Below, one piece after another: positions 18,764 through 31,548 of a DNA stretch of 64,000 nt. The position numbers and the translations under genes are program-made. Where the stretch lies: assembly GCF_900095745.1 (NCBI RefSeq), contig NZ_FMIR01000019.1:62001-126000 (forward strand), read 5' to 3'. The notes under the pieces are model-generated. The model did no database searches, was not told the origin of the DNA, and saw only the letters and a list, made by a program, of their open reading frames with translations. Every line of letters begins with the position of its first letter. Position 1 is the stretch's first letter. Origin of the DNA: Microbacterium oxydans. GTDB lineage: Bacteria > Actinomycetota > Actinomycetes > Actinomycetales > Microbacteriaceae.

Positions 18764-20832
18764 TCGACGCGGAACAGCCTCATCGACGTCCCGGACACCG
18801 GTAGCACATCGCCGGGCGCGAAGACCTCCCCCTCGTCGGAAGGGCGCTCCCGAGCGCTCGACCACAGGGACACGAAGCGGACCGCGCCTTCGATCTCGTC
18901 GGGCAGACGCACGTCGATGGGGGATTCCGTTCCGTGCACGATGAGCAGGATGCGGTTCTCGGCCTCTGTGTCGGGGGTGGACGCGGCGACGTACTGGAGC
19001 GTCCTGTTCCCGGGGTCTGCCCACTGCCCCTGCTCCATCGTCTCGCCGTTCTGGTCGTACCAGTCCATGACCGAGGCGTTCGGGATGTGCTCACCGAGCC
19101 GCGCGTAGCGGCTGGGGCGCAGCGCCGGGTTCTCCTGCCGCAATCGGATCAGGCGGGCGACATGTGCACGGAGGTCGTCCTGCCAGGGTTCGAAATCCCA
19201 TGCGAGCCAGGTGAGAGCGGAGTCCTGAGCGTAGGCGTTGTTGTTGCCGCGCTGAGTGCGTCCGACCTCGTCACCTGCGGTGAGCATCGGGATCCCGGCC
19301 GAGAGGAGCAGCGTCCCGAGAAGGTTGCGCATGGCCTTGCGTCGCGCGGCGAGGATCGTCGGGTCGTCGGTCGGGCCCTCGACACCGTGGTTGAACGCGC
19401 GGTTCATGTCGGCACCATCGCGGTTCTGCTCGCCGTTCGCCTCATTGTGCTTGACGTCGTAAGAGACGAGGTCGTGCAGAGTGAAGCCGTCGTGCGCCGT
19501 GACGAAGTTCACGCTGGCGAGCGGACCCCGGTCTTCGCTGAACGTGTTCGAGGATCCGGCGAGTCGGGTCGCGAACCCGCCGATGCCCACCGGGGCGGAG
19601 GCCCGGCGGGCATAGTCGATGTCGCTGAGCCAGAAGTTGCGGACGCGGTCGCGGTAGCGGTCGTTCCACTCGTGCCATCCCGACGGGAAGTTACCCGTCT
19701 GCCACCCGCCGAGGCCGACATCCCAGGGCTCGGCGATGAGCTTGGTGTCGGCGAGGATCGGATCGTCCGCGATGGCCTGCAGGAGCGGATGCTCAGGCGT
19801 GTAGGTGTGGGCGCCGTCGCGGGCGATCGCCGTGGCGAGGTCGAAGCGGAAACCGTCGATCTGCATCTCCTGCGCCCAGTAGCGGAGGGAGTCGAGAACG
19901 AGTCTGGCCCCGGCGTCGGTCGACGTGTCGAGCGTGTTGCCGCACCCGGTGGTATCGACGTAGACGCCGGACTCGTCCTGCCGGTAGTAGCTGGCGTTGT
20001 CGATGCCGCGCAGGCTCGAGCGGGGACCGCCGATGCCCTCCTCGGAGGTGTGGTTGTAGACGACGTCGAGGATCACTTCGAGCCCGGCCTCGTGCAGCAG
20101 CCGCACCATTCCCTTGAACTCGGCGAGGACGGCCTCCGGCCCGTCTTTGCGCGCGTCCTCGGTCGCGTAGGCGGTGTGCGGGGTGAAGAAGTTCAGCGTG
20201 TTGTAGCCCCAGTAGTTGGTGAGTCCGCGTTCGAGAAGTCGCGGCTCCGGCACGAAGGCGTGCACGGGGAGCAACTCGATGGAGGTGATGCCCAGCGAGT
20301 GGAAGTACTCGATCATCGCGGGATGGGCGAGGCCCGCATAGGTGCCGTGCAGGGCGGGCGGCACATCGGGGTGACGCTTGGTGAGTCCCTTGAGATGCCC
20401 CTCGTAGATCACCGTGCGGTCGAGGGGGATACGCGGCTTCCGGGAGTCGCCCCAGTCGAAGCCGTCGACGATGACGACCGAACGCCACTCCTCGTATCCG
20501 TCGCCCTGGGCGAGACCGCGCGCGTACGGGTCCAGCAGCAGCGTCTCCGGGTTGAAGGTGTTCCCGGGGCCGTGGGGTCCGCCGACGCGTACGGCATAGC
20601 GGACGCCGGGCTGCAGCAGCTCCGTGGTGATCTCCCAGATTCCTCCGGCCAGCCGTTCGAGCGGAACCTCGTCGGTCGCCCAGTCCAGGTCGGTGGCATC
20701 GAACACGACCAGCTCGATCGACGAGGCGTTCTGCGACCAGACGCGCAGGGTGCCGACGCCGTCGTGCAGACGGACGCCGAGGTTGTCGAGGGTGGTGCCG
20801 CCGGGCACGGTGATGTCTCGGGACGCGGGCAT
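18760..20832 (-). CDS. glgX: Glycogen debranching enzyme GlgX (isoamylase type)
   Basis: The 690-residue GH13_11 protein begins with a CBM48 domain and has DGFRFDLATAI (nucleophile Asp), LIAEPWDVG (acid Glu) and NFVTAHDGFTL (transition-state His-Asp). The debranching-type YWGYNTLNFF stretch is present. It hydrolyses alpha-1,6 branches in trimmed glycogen. TAGTGT (plus-strand 20839-20844) ends exactly 6 nt before the ATG, giving a leaderless operon mRNA for glgX-glgE-glgB. The divergent cysteine desulfurase gene starts 101 nt away. Confidence 0.96.
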   Translation of the reverse strand: MPASRDITVPGGTTLDNLGVRLHDGVGTLRVWSQNASSIELVVFDATDLDWATDEVPLERLAGGIWEITTELLQPGVRYAVRVGGPHGPGNTFNPETLLLDPYARGLAQGDGYEEWRSVVIVDGFDWGDSRKPRIPLDRTVIYEGHLKGLTKRHPDVPPALHGTYAGLAHPAMIEYFHSLGITSIELLPVHAFVPEPRLLERGLTNYWGYNTLNFFTPHTAYATEDARKDGPEAVLAEFKGMVRLLHEAGLEVILDVVYNHTSEEGIGGPRSSLRGIDNASYYRQDESGVYVDTTGCGNTLDTSTDAGARLVLDSLRYWAQEMQIDGFRFDLATAIARDGAHTYTPEHPLLQAIADDPILADTKLIAEPWDVGLGGWQTGNFPSGWHEWNDRYRDRVRNFWLSDIDYARRASAPVGIGGFATRLAGSSNTFSEDRGPLASVNFVTAHDGFTLHDLVSYDVKHNEANGEQNRDGADMNRAFNHGVEGPTDDPTILAARRKAMRNLLGTLLLSAGIPMLTAGDEVGRTQRGNNNAYAQDSALTWLAWDFEPWQDDLRAHVARLIRLRQENPALRPSRYARLGEHIPNASVMDWYDQNGETMEQGQWADPGNRTLQYVAASTPDTEAENRILLIVHGTESPIDVRLPDEIEGAVRFVSLWSSARERPSDEGEVFAPGDVLPVSGTSMRLFRVE

Positions 20833-20932
20833 GAGTACACACTAGGCGCGATGTGTTGCAGTCTCATGTCAGGGCGGACCGGGTTCCACGGACGAAGACC
20901 CGGCAGGGTGGGTTTCGCGAGAGAATTGAAGG

Positions 20933-22108
20933 ATGCGGCACTATCTCGACCATGCGGCGACCACGCCTCTGCGCCCCGAAGCGCGCGACGCCTGGCTGGC
21001 CGCCACGGAGACCGTCGGCAACGCATCGTCCACGCACGGCGCCGGCCAGGACGCCCGCCGCCTGCTCGAGGAGTCCCGCGAGCGGGTCGCCGCGGTGCTC
21101 GACGCCGACCCGATCGAGATCGTGTTCACCTCGGGGGGCACCGAGTCGATCAACCTGGCACTGCAGGGACTGTGGCGGGCACGCCCCGCCGGCACGACCG
21201 CGATCGTCATGCCCGAGGCCGAGCACCACGCCACCATGGACACCGTGGCCGCGCTCGTGGAAGATGGCGCCGATCTTCGCCGGGTGCCGGTGACCGCACA
21301 GGCGCGGATCGCGCCGGAGCAGTTCGCTCAGCGGCTTTCGGGCGCCGCTCTCGCCACCGCGCTCGTCGCGAACAATGAGGCGGGCACGATCAACGACGCC
21401 GAGGGGCTGTCCATCACCGCCGCGACGGCGGGCGTGGCACTGCATCTCGATGCCGTGGCGGCCCTCGGACATGTGCCGCTGTCTTTCCGCGATCTGAGGG
21501 GAGACGCCGCCGGGGGAGTCGGACTCGTGGCCATGAGCCTCGCCGGGCACAAGATCGCGGCGCCCGTCGGCGTCGGGGTTCTCGTCGCTGCACGCACGGC
21601 CCGCGTGACCGCGTTGCTGCGCGGCGGCGCGCAACAGCGCGGGCTCCGAGCCGGAACCCAGGACGTCGCGGGTGCTGCGGCGTTCGCCACCGCGCTCGAG
21701 CTCGCCGAGATCGAGCGGACGGGGGAGGCGGCGCGACTGCGCGCACTGCGCGACCGTCTCATCTCGGGCATACGTTCCGCCGTCCCGGAAGCCGAGCTTC
21801 TGGGCGATCCGACGGACCGCTTGCCGGGCAACGCGCATGTGCTCTTTCCCGGTGCGGTGGGGGAGAGTCTGCTGTTCCTCCTCGACGTCGCCGGGGTCGC
21901 GGCGTCGACCGGATCGGCGTGCCAGGCGGGCGTCGCCGAGCCGTCGCACGTCGTGATGGCGATGGGGCGGAGCGAACGCGATGCGCGCAGCGTGCTGCGA
22001 TTCTCGCTCGGCCGGACGTCGACGGACGCTGATGTCGAGGCGGTGCTCGCCGCGATCGGCGATGCCTATGCACGAGCATCCGGCGCCGGCACAGGCGCAC
22101 GCTCGTAG
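20933..22108 (+). CDS. Cysteine desulfurase (IscS/NifS family)
   Basis: The 391-residue PLP enzyme starts YLDHAATTPLRPEA and has the TSGGTESIN phosphate-binding loop. The PLP lysine is K207 in AGHKIAAP, and the catalytic cysteine is C330 in STGSACQAG. It removes sulfur from cysteine as an enzyme persulfide. mnmA follows 9 nt after the stop, so the likely main role here is sulfur supply for tRNA 2-thiouridine, possibly also Fe-S assembly. GAGAAT at 20921-20926 ends 6 nt before the ATG, a leaderless layout. Confidence 0.94.
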   Translation: MRHYLDHAATTPLRPEARDAWLAATETVGNASSTHGAGQDARRLLEESRERVAAVLDADPIEIVFTSGGTESINLALQGLWRARPAGTTAIVMPEAEHHATMDTVAALVEDGADLRRVPVTAQARIAPEQFAQRLSGAALATALVANNEAGTINDAEGLSITAATAGVALHLDAVAALGHVPLSFRDLRGDAAGGVGLVAMSLAGHKIAAPVGVGVLVAARTARVTALLRGGAQQRGLRAGTQDVAGAAAFATALELAEIERTGEAARLRALRDRLISGIRSAVPEAELLGDPTDRLPGNAHVLFPGAVGESLLFLLDVAGVAASTGSACQAGVAEPSHVVMAMGRSERDARSVLRFSLGRTSTDADVEAVLAAIGDAYARASGAGTGARS

Positions 22109-22117
22109 ACTGTTCCC

Positions 22118-23215
22118 ATGCGGATTCTTGCGGCGATGAGTGGCGGCGTCGACTCCGCCGTCGCGGCAGCCAGAGCCGTGGAGGCGGGGCACGATGTGGT
22201 CGGCGTGCACCTGGCACTCTCCAGAGCCGGTGGAACGCTCCGCACGGGCAGTCGCGGGTGCTGCACCATCGAGGATGCACTCGACGCCCGCCGGGCCGCC
22301 GACCTGCTCGGCATCCCCTTCTACGTGTGGGACTTCTCCGAGCGGTTCCGCGACGACGTCATCGAAGACTTCATCTCCGAGTACCAGGCCGGACGCACGC
22401 CCAACCCCTGCATGCGGTGCAACGAGAAGATCAAGTTCGCGGCCCTTCTGGAGCGCGCGATCGAGCTCGGCTTCGACGCCGTGTGCACCGGGCACTACGC
22501 CACGCTCGTGGACGGTGCCGACGGACTGGAGCTGCATCGTGCCTCGGACAATGCCAAGGATCAGTCCTACGTCCTCGGCGTGCTGACCGCGGAGCAGCTC
22601 GCACACACCTACTTCCCGCTCGGGTCCACTCCCTCGAAGGCGATCGTTCGCGCCGAGGCGGCAGCACGCGGCCTGACCGTCGCCCAGAAGCCGGACAGCC
22701 ACGACATCTGCTTCATCCCCGACGGGGACACCCGTGGGTGGCTCGCCGAGAAGGTCGGCACCGCTACGGGCGAGATCGTCGATCGCAGCGGAGAAGTCGT
22801 CGGATCGCACGAGGGGGCACACTCCTTCACGGTGGGACAGCGACGCGGGCTCAAGCTCGGTGTGCCTGCGGCGGACGGCAAGCCTCGATTCGTGCTCGAA
22901 GTCCGACCGGTGTCGAACACCGTCGTCGTCGGGCCCAAGGAGGCTCTCGCGATCGCGGAGATCGCGGGGGAGCGGTTCAGCTGGGCCGGGGCCGCGCCGA
23001 CGGAGACCTCCTTCGAGTGCCACGTGCAGATCCGCGCGCACTCCGAGCCGGTCGCTGCACGTGCGATCGTCTCGGATGACGGGGTCCGGGTGACGCCCGA
23101 GGTCCCGCTCGACGGCGTCGCGCCGGGACAGACCGCCGTGCTCTACGTCGGCACGCGGGTGCTCGGGCAGTTCACGATCGACACCACGGTGTCGGCCGTC
23201 CCTGTCGGCGCGTAG
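22118..23215 (+). CDS. mnmA: tRNA-specific 2-thiouridylase MnmA
   Basis: The 365-residue product has the PP-loop SGGVDSA at residues 8-14. C98 lies in NPCMRCN and C198 in SHDICFIP, the pair that forms the catalytic disulfide. CTGHYA and the conserved FTVGQRRGL are also present. MnmA thiolates U34 of tRNA-Lys, -Glu and -Gln. Although it follows the desulfurase by 9 nt, TAGACT at 22106-22111 ends exactly 6 nt before the ATG, so it also has its own leaderless promoter inside the upstream stop region. Confidence 0.96.
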   Translation: MRILAAMSGGVDSAVAAARAVEAGHDVVGVHLALSRAGGTLRTGSRGCCTIEDALDARRAADLLGIPFYVWDFSERFRDDVIEDFISEYQAGRTPNPCMRCNEKIKFAALLERAIELGFDAVCTGHYATLVDGADGLELHRASDNAKDQSYVLGVLTAEQLAHTYFPLGSTPSKAIVRAEAAARGLTVAQKPDSHDICFIPDGDTRGWLAEKVGTATGEIVDRSGEVVGSHEGAHSFTVGQRRGLKLGVPAADGKPRFVLEVRPVSNTVVVGPKEALAIAEIAGERFSWAGAAPTETSFECHVQIRAHSEPVAARAIVSDDGVRVTPEVPLDGVAPGQTAVLYVGTRVLGQFTIDTTVSAVPVGA

Positions 23216-23244
23216 ACCCCTCCGGTGTCGGTACCCGCTCGTAG

Positions 23245-26051
<2,807 letters not shown>

Positions 26052-26074
26052 TCCGAACCGCGCGCGATGCGGCG

Positions 26075-27919
26075 TCAGTTCTTGTGGCGGGGCTTGCGGA
26101 ACGGCTTCTCTTCGCGGCTGTCGCGAGCCGGTCGCTCGTCGCGGTCGCGACGCTCGAAGCGGTCTCCTCCGTCGTGGCTACCTTCGCGCGGGCTGCTGCG
26201 CCTGGCGCCGGGGCCACGGTCGGGCTTGATCTCGATCAGACGACCCGAAATGCGCGTGTCGCGCAGCTTCTCGAGCACCGTGGGGCTGAGGTTGGACGGC
26301 AGTTCCACGGTGGAGAAATCAGGTCGGATGTTGATCACGCCGAAATCGTCACGGCCGAGACCGCCCTCGTTCGCCAGCGCGCCGACGATCTGGCGCGGCT
26401 CGACGCGGTGACGGCGGCCCACCTCGATGCGATATGCGGTGTAGTCGCCACGTCCACGACGCTCGGTGCGGGGTTCACGAGCGTCCCTGGTTCCGCGCGC
26501 TCCACCCTCGCGGGGCGGACGGTTGTCGGCTTCGACGGCCTTGGAGAGCCGATCGTCGGCGGGGTCGAGCAGCAACGGGGTGTCGCCCTGCGAGACGATC
26601 GCGAGCGCTGCCGCGACATCGGCCTCCGGAACGTCGTGATTGCGCACGTAGTGGGAGATCACGTCGCGGAACTTCTCGATACGGGCGGTGTCGCCCAGCG
26701 CGGCGGTGATCGCGTCGTCGAACCGCGCGAGTCGCGTGGTGTTCACGTCATCGGTGGTCGGCAGCTGCATCTGGGCGGGCTGCTGGCGCGTGGCCTTCTC
26801 GATGTGCTTGAGCAGGTAGCGCTCGCGCGGCGTGATGAAGCTGATCGCGTCGCCGGTGCGTCCCGCGCGGCCGGTGCGGCCGATGCGGTGGACATAGGAC
26901 TCGGTGTCGGTGGGGATGTCGAAGTTGATGACGTGGCTGATGCGCTCGACGTCGAGACCGCGGGCGGCCACGTCGGTCGCGACGAGGATGTCGAGCTTGC
27001 CGTCCTTGAGCTGGTTGACGCTGCGCTCGCGCTGCACCTGGGGCACGTCGCCGTTGATCGCGGCTGCGGAGTATCCGCGGGCACGCAGCTTCTCGGCCAG
27101 CGTCTCGGTCTCGTTCTTGGTACGGACGAACACGATCATGCCGTCGAAGTTCTCGACCTCGAGGATGCGGGTCAGCGCATCGACCTTCTGCGCATACGAG
27201 ACCACGAGGTAGCGCTGCGTGATGTTCGTGCCGGTGGCGGTCTTGGACTTGATGCTGATCTCTTCCGGCTCACGCAGGTACTTCTGCGCGAGACGGCGGA
27301 TCTGCGGCGGCATGGTCGCCGAGAACAGCGCGACCTGCTTCTCCTCGGGGGTCTGCGCGAGGATCTGCTCCACGTCTTCCGCGAAGCCCATCTTCAGCAT
27401 CTCGTCGGCCTCGTCGAGTACCAGATACTTCAACTCGGACAGGTCGAGCGTGCCCTTGGCGAGGTGGTCCATGATGCGGCCGGGCGTACCGACGATCACG
27501 TGGACACCGCGGCGCAGTGCGGACAACTGCACACCGTAGCCCTGTCCGCCGTAGACGGGAAGGACGTGGACGCCCTTCATCTTCGAGGCATAGGACTCGA
27601 AGGCCTCGCACACCTGCAGAGCGAGTTCGCGTGTCGGTGCCAGCACGAGAGCCTGCGGGATCTTTTGGGAGACATCGAGGCGTTCGAGAACGGGAAGCGC
27701 GAAAGCGGCGGTCTTTCCTGTTCCGGTCTGCGCCTGCCCGACGACGTCTCGGCCGGCGAGAAGCGTGGGAATGGTGGCCGCCTGGATGGGCGACGGGGTC
27801 TCGTATCCGAGATCCTTGATGGCTTTGAGGACGGGCCCGGTGATGCCGAGCTCCTCGAATCCGGGGGTCGCGGGGGATTCCGCGGGGGCGTCGGTCAGCA
27901 CTGCATCTTCAGGGGTCAC
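26075..27919 (-). CDS. DEAD-box RNA helicase (DeaD/CsdA type)
   Basis: The 614-residue product has all core motifs: the Q motif, AQTGTGKTAAF, PTRELA, VGTPGR, VLDEADEML, FSATMP, ATDVAARGLDV and HRIGRTGRAG. After the core come a DbpA-type RNA-binding domain (about 450-555) and a basic Arg/Gly/Asp-rich tail. DeaD/CsdA proteins remodel RNA in ribosome assembly and mRNA decay, often in the cold. I start at GTG 27919 because TACCCT (plus-strand 27926-27931) ends 6 nt before it and conserved sequence begins downstream. A longer upstream reading would pass through the promoter. Confidence 0.94.
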   Translation of the reverse strand: MTPEDAVLTDAPAESPATPGFEELGITGPVLKAIKDLGYETPSPIQAATIPTLLAGRDVVGQAQTGTGKTAAFALPVLERLDVSQKIPQALVLAPTRELALQVCEAFESYASKMKGVHVLPVYGGQGYGVQLSALRRGVHVIVGTPGRIMDHLAKGTLDLSELKYLVLDEADEMLKMGFAEDVEQILAQTPEEKQVALFSATMPPQIRRLAQKYLREPEEISIKSKTATGTNITQRYLVVSYAQKVDALTRILEVENFDGMIVFVRTKNETETLAEKLRARGYSAAAINGDVPQVQRERSVNQLKDGKLDILVATDVAARGLDVERISHVINFDIPTDTESYVHRIGRTGRAGRTGDAISFITPRERYLLKHIEKATRQQPAQMQLPTTDDVNTTRLARFDDAITAALGDTARIEKFRDVISHYVRNHDVPEADVAAALAIVSQGDTPLLLDPADDRLSKAVEADNRPPREGGARGTRDAREPRTERRGRGDYTAYRIEVGRRHRVEPRQIVGALANEGGLGRDDFGVINIRPDFSTVELPSNLSPTVLEKLRDTRISGRLIEIKPDRGPGARRSSPREGSHDGGDRFERRDRDERPARDSREEKPFRKPRHKN

Positions 27920-27966
27920 TTCCCAAGGGTAGCGCGCCGGCGCGCTCCGCGCCTGTGAGGGCGTCC

Positions 27967-29667
27967 TCAAACGCCGGTGTTCAGCGAGACGAGCTTCTCC
28001 TTGACCTGGCGTCGGAGCACCTTGCCGATCAGTGACTTCGGCAACTCGTCGACCACGAAGATACGGCGCGGGACCTTGTAGGGAGTGAGGATACTGCGGG
28101 CGAACTCGCGGATCGCCTCGACGTCGACATCGGTCCCGGCATCCACCACGATGGCCGCGACGACCTCCTCTCCGGAGTGCTCGCTCGGCAGGCCGACGAC
28201 CGCGGCATCCGCCACCTGTGGATGCTGGCGCAGCGCATTCTCGACCTCGGTGGGAGCGACGTTGAAGCCGCCCGTGATGATGAGCTCCTTGATGCGATCG
28301 ACGATGCGCACGAAGCCGGCGTCGTCGATCGTGACGATGTCACCGGTCCGGTACCAGCCGTCGACGAAGACGGCTTCGGTCTCCTCCGGCTTTCCGTAGT
28401 ACCCCGAGAACACCTGCGGGCCACGCACGACGAGTTCACCGGCCGATCCGTCCGGCACGTCCTGGCTCGGGTTCCCCGGATCCACCACGCGGCATTCGGT
28501 CCCGGGCAGGGGAAGCCCGACCGTGCCGGGCACGCGGTTATCCGCGACCGGGTTCGCCATCAGGACGGGGGAGCACTCGCTCAGCCCGTAGCCCTCGACG
28601 AGGTAGCCGTGGGTGGCCTTCTCGAAGGGGACGACCAGCTCATGCGGCAGTGCCATGGCGCCGGAGATCGCGACCTCGATGCCGTCGAGTGACACGCCCT
28701 TCTCCTTCGCCGCGGCGAGGAGGCGATCCGCGATGGGGGGAACAAGCGGAAGGAACGTCGCGGGGTGCTTCTTGACGACGTCGAGCACGAGGTCGGGGTC
28801 GAATTTGGGGAACAGTACGAGTCGGGCGCCCATCGACATCGCGAATGTAAGGCACAGCGTGAGGCCGTAGGCATGGAACATGGGCAGCACGGCGTACACG
28901 ACGCAGCCCTTGCCTCGCTGGATCGAGGGCACCCACGCCCTGGACTGCGCGGCGTTGGCGAGCAGATTGCGGTGTGTGAGCGCTGCCCCCTTCGGCGTTC
29001 CCGTGGTGCCGGAGGTGTACTGGATGATCGCGAGGTCATCGGTGCTCGGCTTCGGATGCGACGCCGGGAGCGGGGCGGAGGCGAGGAGCGAATCCCAGAC
29101 GACCGTGCTGCGGACCTTGTCGGTCAGAGCGGCGCGCGATTCACGGGCCTTCGCGACAGGGAGCCTGAGCGCGAATCGGGTGAGGAACGGCATGGCACGA
29201 GTCACGTCGACGGAGATGAGGTTCGTGACGGCCAGATCCGCCGGGAACTCCTGCACCGTCGAGACGACCTTGTTCCACACGATCGCGTGCTTCGCGCCGT
29301 GATCCTCGAACTGCTTGCGGAGTTCGCGCGGCGTGTAGAGCGGGTTGTGCTCCACGACGATGGCGCCGAGGCGGAGTACCGCGTAGAACGCGACGATGTG
29401 CTGCGGGCAGTTCGGCAGCACGATGGCTACCGGGTCACCCGCGCGGACCCCGAGGTCGCGAAGGCCTGCTGCGGCGTGCTCGATCGCCGCTTGCAACTGG
29501 GCGTATGTCGTCTCACGGCCGAAGAACTGGAGGGCGGGGGCTTCCGGGTAGTCGCGCGCCGAAGCGGCCACGATGTCGACGAGCGAGCCGTCCACGGGCG
29601 GAAGGTCCTCGGGGACTCCTGCGGCATAGCTGGCGATCCACGGGCGAGGGGGCTGGAACGTGCTCAC
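27967..29667 (-). CDS. Long-chain fatty-acid-CoA ligase (AMP-binding)
   Basis: The 566-residue product belongs to the ANL superfamily. The P-loop-like YTSGTTGTPKGA is near residue 210. The ATP and adenylate motifs GYGLSECSP and GWYRTGDI follow, and the C-terminal ITGGFNVAPTEVE hinge and final LPKSLIGKVLRR lysine are present. It activates fatty acids as acyl-CoA, and the FadD group is the closest match. GTG 29667 is preferred because TATGCT (plus-strand 29674-29679) ends 6 nt before it, a leaderless start. It is divergent from gatC. Confidence 0.93.
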   Translation of the reverse strand: MSTFQPPRPWIASYAAGVPEDLPPVDGSLVDIVAASARDYPEAPALQFFGRETTYAQLQAAIEHAAAGLRDLGVRAGDPVAIVLPNCPQHIVAFYAVLRLGAIVVEHNPLYTPRELRKQFEDHGAKHAIVWNKVVSTVQEFPADLAVTNLISVDVTRAMPFLTRFALRLPVAKARESRAALTDKVRSTVVWDSLLASAPLPASHPKPSTDDLAIIQYTSGTTGTPKGAALTHRNLLANAAQSRAWVPSIQRGKGCVVYAVLPMFHAYGLTLCLTFAMSMGARLVLFPKFDPDLVLDVVKKHPATFLPLVPPIADRLLAAAKEKGVSLDGIEVAISGAMALPHELVVPFEKATHGYLVEGYGLSECSPVLMANPVADNRVPGTVGLPLPGTECRVVDPGNPSQDVPDGSAGELVVRGPQVFSGYYGKPEETEAVFVDGWYRTGDIVTIDDAGFVRIVDRIKELIITGGFNVAPTEVENALRQHPQVADAAVVGLPSEHSGEEVVAAIVVDAGTDVDVEAIREFARSILTPYKVPRRIFVVDELPKSLIGKVLRRQVKEKLVSLNTGV

Positions 29668-29734
29668 CCGCCCAGCATATGTCGAGCGACTCGTGGGGCA
29701 GGGGAGTTCGGAACGCGCCAACTAGACTGGAGGG

Positions 29735-30034
29735 GTGTCTGAAATCACCCCTGAACTCGTGCGCCATCTCGGTGTGCTCGCACGCATCCAGCTGAACGAC
29801 GACGAGGTGTCGCGGCTCACGGGCCAGCTCGACGCGATCGTCGACAACATCGCGAAGGTCTCGGAGGTCGCGACAGATGATGTCGTCGCGACGAGCCACC
29901 CGATTCCGCTGAGCAATGTCTTCCGACCGGATGTGGTCGGCGAGACGCTCACACACGAGCAGGTGTTGCAGAACGCTCCGGATGCCGCCGACGGCCGCTT
30001 CCGCGTCACCGCGATCCTGGGAGAAGAGCAGTGA
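29735..30034 (+). CDS. gatC: Asp/Glu-tRNA amidotransferase subunit C
   Basis: The 99-residue product shows GatC features: an N-terminal helix starting [15 protein letters not shown], a DAIVDNI helix, and the C-terminal segment [14 protein letters not shown]. GatC stabilises GatA and GatB in the amidotransferase that converts misacylated Glu-tRNA-Gln or Asp-tRNA-Asn. GTG 29735 lies 6 nt after TAGACT (29723-29728), so the gatCAB mRNA is probably leaderless. gatA starts within its stop (GTGA). Confidence 0.95.
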   Translation: MSEITPELVRHLGVLARIQLNDDEVSRLTGQLDAIVDNIAKVSEVATDDVVATSHPIPLSNVFRPDVVGETLTHEQVLQNAPDAADGRFRVTAILGEEQ

Positions 30035-31548
30035 GCGACATCATCCGGCTGGACGCGGCGGATCTCGCCGCGAAGCTTGCCGCGCGCGAGGTCTCGAGCG
30101 TCGAGGCGACGCAGGCGCACCTCGACCGCATCGCTGCCGTTGACGGCGACGTCCACGCGTTCCTGCACGTCAACGAGGGCGCACTCGATGCCGCTGCTGC
30201 GATCGATGCCCGTCGCGCCGCCGGTGAGGAGCTGGGCCCGCTCGCGGGTGTTCCGCTCGCGATCAAGGACGTGCTCGTCACGACCGATCAGCCGACGACC
30301 AGCGGCTCGCGCATCCTGGAAGGCTATCGCTCGCCGTATGACGCCACCGTGGTCGCGCGTTCGCGCGCCGCGGGCATGATCCCGCTCGGCAAGACCAACA
30401 TGGACGAATTCGCGATGGGTTCCTCCACCGAGCACTCGGCTTACGGCCCCACGCACAACCCGTGGGATCTCGATCGCATCCCCGGTGGATCCGGCGGCGG
30501 CTCCGCCGCTGCAGTCGCCGCCTTCGAGGCGCCTCTGGCGCTCGGATCCGACACGGGTGGCTCGATCCGTCAGCCCGCTCACGTCACGGGAACGGTGGGC
30601 GTCAAGCCGACGTACGGCGGCGTGAGCCGATACGGCGCGATCGCCCTCGCGTCCAGCCTCGACCAGGTCGGTCCGGTCTCCCGGACCGTCCTCGACTCGG
30701 GGCTGCTGCACGACGCCATCGCCGGCCACGACCCGAAGGACTCGACGTCCCTGCGCGAGGAGTGGCCGTCGTTCGCCCAGGCCGCGCGTGAAGGTGCACG
30801 CGGAGATGTGCTCAAGGGACTCAAGGTCGGCGTCATCCGAGAGCTGCCGGACAGCGGTTTCCAGCCCGGGGTCGCGGCGTCGTTCCGGAGCGCTCTCGCG
30901 CTCATGGAAGCACAGGGAGCGGAGATCGTCGAGATCGGCGCCCCGCACTTCGAATACGGAGTCGCCGCGTACTACCTGATCCTCCCCGCCGAGGCGTCGA
31001 GCAACCTGGCGAAGTTCGACTCCGTGCGGTTCGGCCTGCGGGTCACGCCCGCCGGCAACCCGACGGTCGAGGACGTCATGTCCGCGACGCGCGATGCCGG
31101 CTTCGGCGACGAGGTCAAGCGTCGCATCATCCTCGGTACGTATGCCCTGTCGGCCGGATACTACGACGCGTATTACGGCAGCGCGCAGAAGGTCCGCACG
31201 CTCATCCAGCAGGACTTCGCTAACGCGTTCGCCGAGGTCGACGTCATCGCGACCCCGTCGGCGCCCACCACGGCGTTCAAGCTCGGCGAGAAGATCGACG
31301 ACCCGCTGCAGATGTACCTCAACGACATCACGACGATCCCGGTGAACCTCGCCGGGGTCCCCGGCATCTCCATCCCGAGCGGCTTGGCGGACGACGACGG
31401 GCTGCCCGTCGGTATCCAGTTCATCGCGCCGGCACGCGAGGATGCGCGTCTCTACAAGGTCGGCGCCGCTCTCGAGACGCTGCTCGTCGACTCATGGGGT
31501 GCGCCGCTGCTCACCCGTGCCCCGCAGCTCGCAGGAGGGAACCGCTGA
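30031..31548 (+). CDS. gatA: Asp/Glu-tRNA amidotransferase subunit A
   Basis: The 505-residue amidase-signature protein has the Ser-cisSer-Lys triad region. The Lys is in PLAIKDVL, the glycine/serine-rich [13 protein letters not shown] is near residue 153, and [11 protein letters not shown] carries the nucleophile Ser. GatA hydrolyses glutamine and supplies ammonia through a tunnel to GatB. It overlaps gatC (GTGA) and gatB (TGATG), so all three subunits should be made together. Confidence 0.97.
   Translation: MSDIIRLDAADLAAKLAAREVSSVEATQAHLDRIAAVDGDVHAFLHVNEGALDAAAAIDARRAAGEELGPLAGVPLAIKDVLVTTDQPTTSGSRILEGYRSPYDATVVARSRAAGMIPLGKTNMDEFAMGSSTEHSAYGPTHNPWDLDRIPGGSGGGSAAAVAAFEAPLALGSDTGGSIRQPAHVTGTVGVKPTYGGVSRYGAIALASSLDQVGPVSRTVLDSGLLHDAIAGHDPKDSTSLREEWPSFAQAAREGARGDVLKGLKVGVIRELPDSGFQPGVAASFRSALALMEAQGAEIVEIGAPHFEYGVAAYYLILPAEASSNLAKFDSVRFGLRVTPAGNPTVEDVMSATRDAGFGDEVKRRIILGTYALSAGYYDAYYGSAQKVRTLIQQDFANAFAEVDVIATPSAPTTAFKLGEKIDDPLQMYLNDITTIPVNLAGVPGISIPSGLADDDGLPVGIQFIAPAREDARLYKVGAALETLLVDSWGAPLLTRAPQLAGGNR

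Noticed and set aside
18934..21378. 814-codon plus-strand frame opposite glgX
   Set aside because: It spans the glgX promoter and part of the desulfurase gene in the wrong frame and has no known motif.
20864..23041. 725-codon minus-strand frame opposite the desulfurase and mnmA
   Set aside because: The plus-strand genes hold intact PLP and PP-loop motifs. The antisense frame is compositional.
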